Origin: an archaeon
Lineage (GTDB): Archaea > Micrarchaeota > Micrarchaeia > Norongarragalinales > SBBD01
DNA length: 5,196 nucleotides
Assembly: GCA_005239845.1 (NCBI GenBank)
Contig: SBBD01000176.1
Span: 1-5,196, forward strand
Direction of reading: 5' to 3'
Shown: in pieces, positions 4,521 through 5,196 of the stretch
How the letters are laid out: the number at the start of each line of letters is the position of its first letter
Position numbering within the stretch: the first letter of the stretch is position 1
Notes under the pieces: generated by a model
Told to the model about the DNA's origin: nothing
What the model saw: the letters and a program-made list of their open reading frames with translations, nothing else
The model's database searches: none
Translations under genes and position numbers: made by a program

Positions 4521-5196
4521 GTGTTCTCGTTTGCCGACCAAGAGTCTACTCGAGAAGACTTGCTGCGCTTGCTTCACCCTACGGTGTCCGGGTGGTTTTC
4601 CCGCTTCAAGGAACTTACGCTCCCCCAGCAATATGGAGTGAAACTCATCCACGAAGGCCAAAGCGTACTGATTTCCGCTCCTACGGGAAGCGGAAAGACC
4701 TTGACGGCCTTCCTGAGCATTTTGAACGAGCTCGTGCAGCTCGCGGAAAAGAAGAAGCTGGAGGACCGCGTGTACTGCATCTACGTTTCACCGCTTCGCG
4801 CGTTGGCCTACGACATTGAGAAGAACCTGACGGCGCCCTTGCAGGAAATGGAGAAAACCTACGAGGAAAAGACGGGCAAGGTGCATGGTATTCGCGTCGC
4901 CATGCGCACGGGCGACACGCCGGCTTCCGAGCGCTCCAAGATGGTGCGCAAGCCCCCCCACATCCTGATTACGACTCCCGAATCGCTTTCCATCATCCTC
5001 TCTTCCCCGAAATTCATCGGCCACTTCAAGAAGGTGCAGTGGGTCATCGTGGACGAAATCCACGAGCTCTGCAACTCCAAGCGCGGCGTGCACTTGTCCC
5101 TCAGCTTAGAACGGTTGCAGCGCATGAACCCGGCGCCTTTTTCCCGCATCGGATTGAGTGCCACCATCGCCCCCTTGGAAGACGTGGCGGCATACC
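4521..5196 (+). CDS. Lhr-like DEAD/DEAH-box helicase, N-terminal part (3' end outside window)
   Basis: The frame opens after a TGA at 4515-4517 and its first start is GTG 4521, giving MFSFADQESTREDLLRLLHP. GAGGT stands 11 bases upstream, slightly far for a ribosome site. It runs off the window edge after 225 residues. The first RecA-like domain of a superfamily 2 helicase is visible: a Q-motif-like LTLPQQYG, motif I APTGSGKT (53-60), motif Ia SPLRALAYDI, motif Ib TTPESL (151-156), motif II DEIHEL (178-183) and motif III SAT (213-215). The YVSPLRALAYDIEKNL, RTGDT and VDEIHELCNSKRG segments are typical of Lhr, a large ATP-dependent 3'-5' DNA/RNA-DNA helicase linked to repair. Lhr proteins are usually 800 residues or more, so under a third is present. 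The second RecA domain and the winged-helix region, which separate Lhr subfamilies from Hel308-like proteins, are not visible. Confidence 0.92.
   Translation, partial: MFSFADQESTREDLLRLLHPTVSGWFSRFKELTLPQQYGVKLIHEGQSVLISAPTGSGKTLTAFLSILNELVQLAEKKKLEDRVYCIYVSPLRALAYDIEKNLTAPLQEMEKTYEEKTGKVHGIRVAMRTGDTPASERSKMVRKPPHILITTPESLSIILSSPKFIGHFKKVQWVIVDEIHELCNSKRGVHLSLSLERLQRMNPAPFSRIGLSATIAPLEDVAAY

Noticed and set aside
4447..4819. Two + strand open frames overlapping the start of the helicase gene in other frames
   Set aside because: The frame starting at GTG 4521 encodes unmistakable helicase motifs I to III; the overlapping frames give Arg/Ser-rich products without motifs.
1..5196. CRISPR array, transposon ends, defence or toxin-antitoxin system
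   Set aside because: I found no regularly spaced direct repeats, no transposase or integrase frame, no terminal inverted repeats and no recognisable toxin, nuclease or effector domain.

Overview
The window looks like chromosomal DNA of an archaeon. The main evidence is a signal recognition particle (SRP) RNA with the archaeal helix 1, 3/4 and 8 signatures. Further support comes from TATA boxes lying about 26 bases before inferred transcription starts, GGTG-type Shine-Dalgarno sites mixed with a start that appears leaderless, a zinc-motif-free FlaI/GspE-like secretion ATPase, and an Lhr-type helicase. The lineage cannot be fixed from the sequence. The short, mostly single-gene units would fit a DPANN archaeon, but that is only a guess.

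Layout. Bases 1-384 (+) hold the C-terminal part of a class I SAM-dependent methyltransferase cut by the window edge. Bases 385-660 have no large gene but contain a candidate 39-residue small protein (513-632, +) followed by a T-tract. Bases 661-934 (-) are the SRP RNA gene, which covers most of the long stretch that appears to lack genes. Bases 1017-1400 (-) encode an unrecognised 127-residue helical protein. A divergent intergenic region separates it from a 143-residue membrane protein (1528-1959, +). Then come a 507-residue type II/IV secretion ATPase (2050-3573, +), a 223-residue aquaporin (3687-4358, +) and the first 225 residues of an Lhr-like DEAD/DEAH helicase (4521 to the edge, +), which begins at GTG.

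How the genes relate. Nearly every gene has its own TATA-like element, so this looks like a row of single transcription units rather than one operon. The secretion ATPase has no TadC/FlaJ membrane partner or pilin beside it. It shares an identical 13-base BRE/TATA string with the aquaporin, but only the aquaporin has a leader with a ribosome binding site. I do not see a defence island, transposon, CRISPR array or clearly new multi-gene system. The points most worth a second look are the aquaporin's His-Ile-Gly-Arg selectivity filter (the set known from plant TIP2 and animal AQP8 channels), the SRP RNA and its promoter geometry, the orphan ATPase, a 16-base GC-only palindrome at the end of the ATPase gene, and the small unrecognised genes flanking the SRP RNA.
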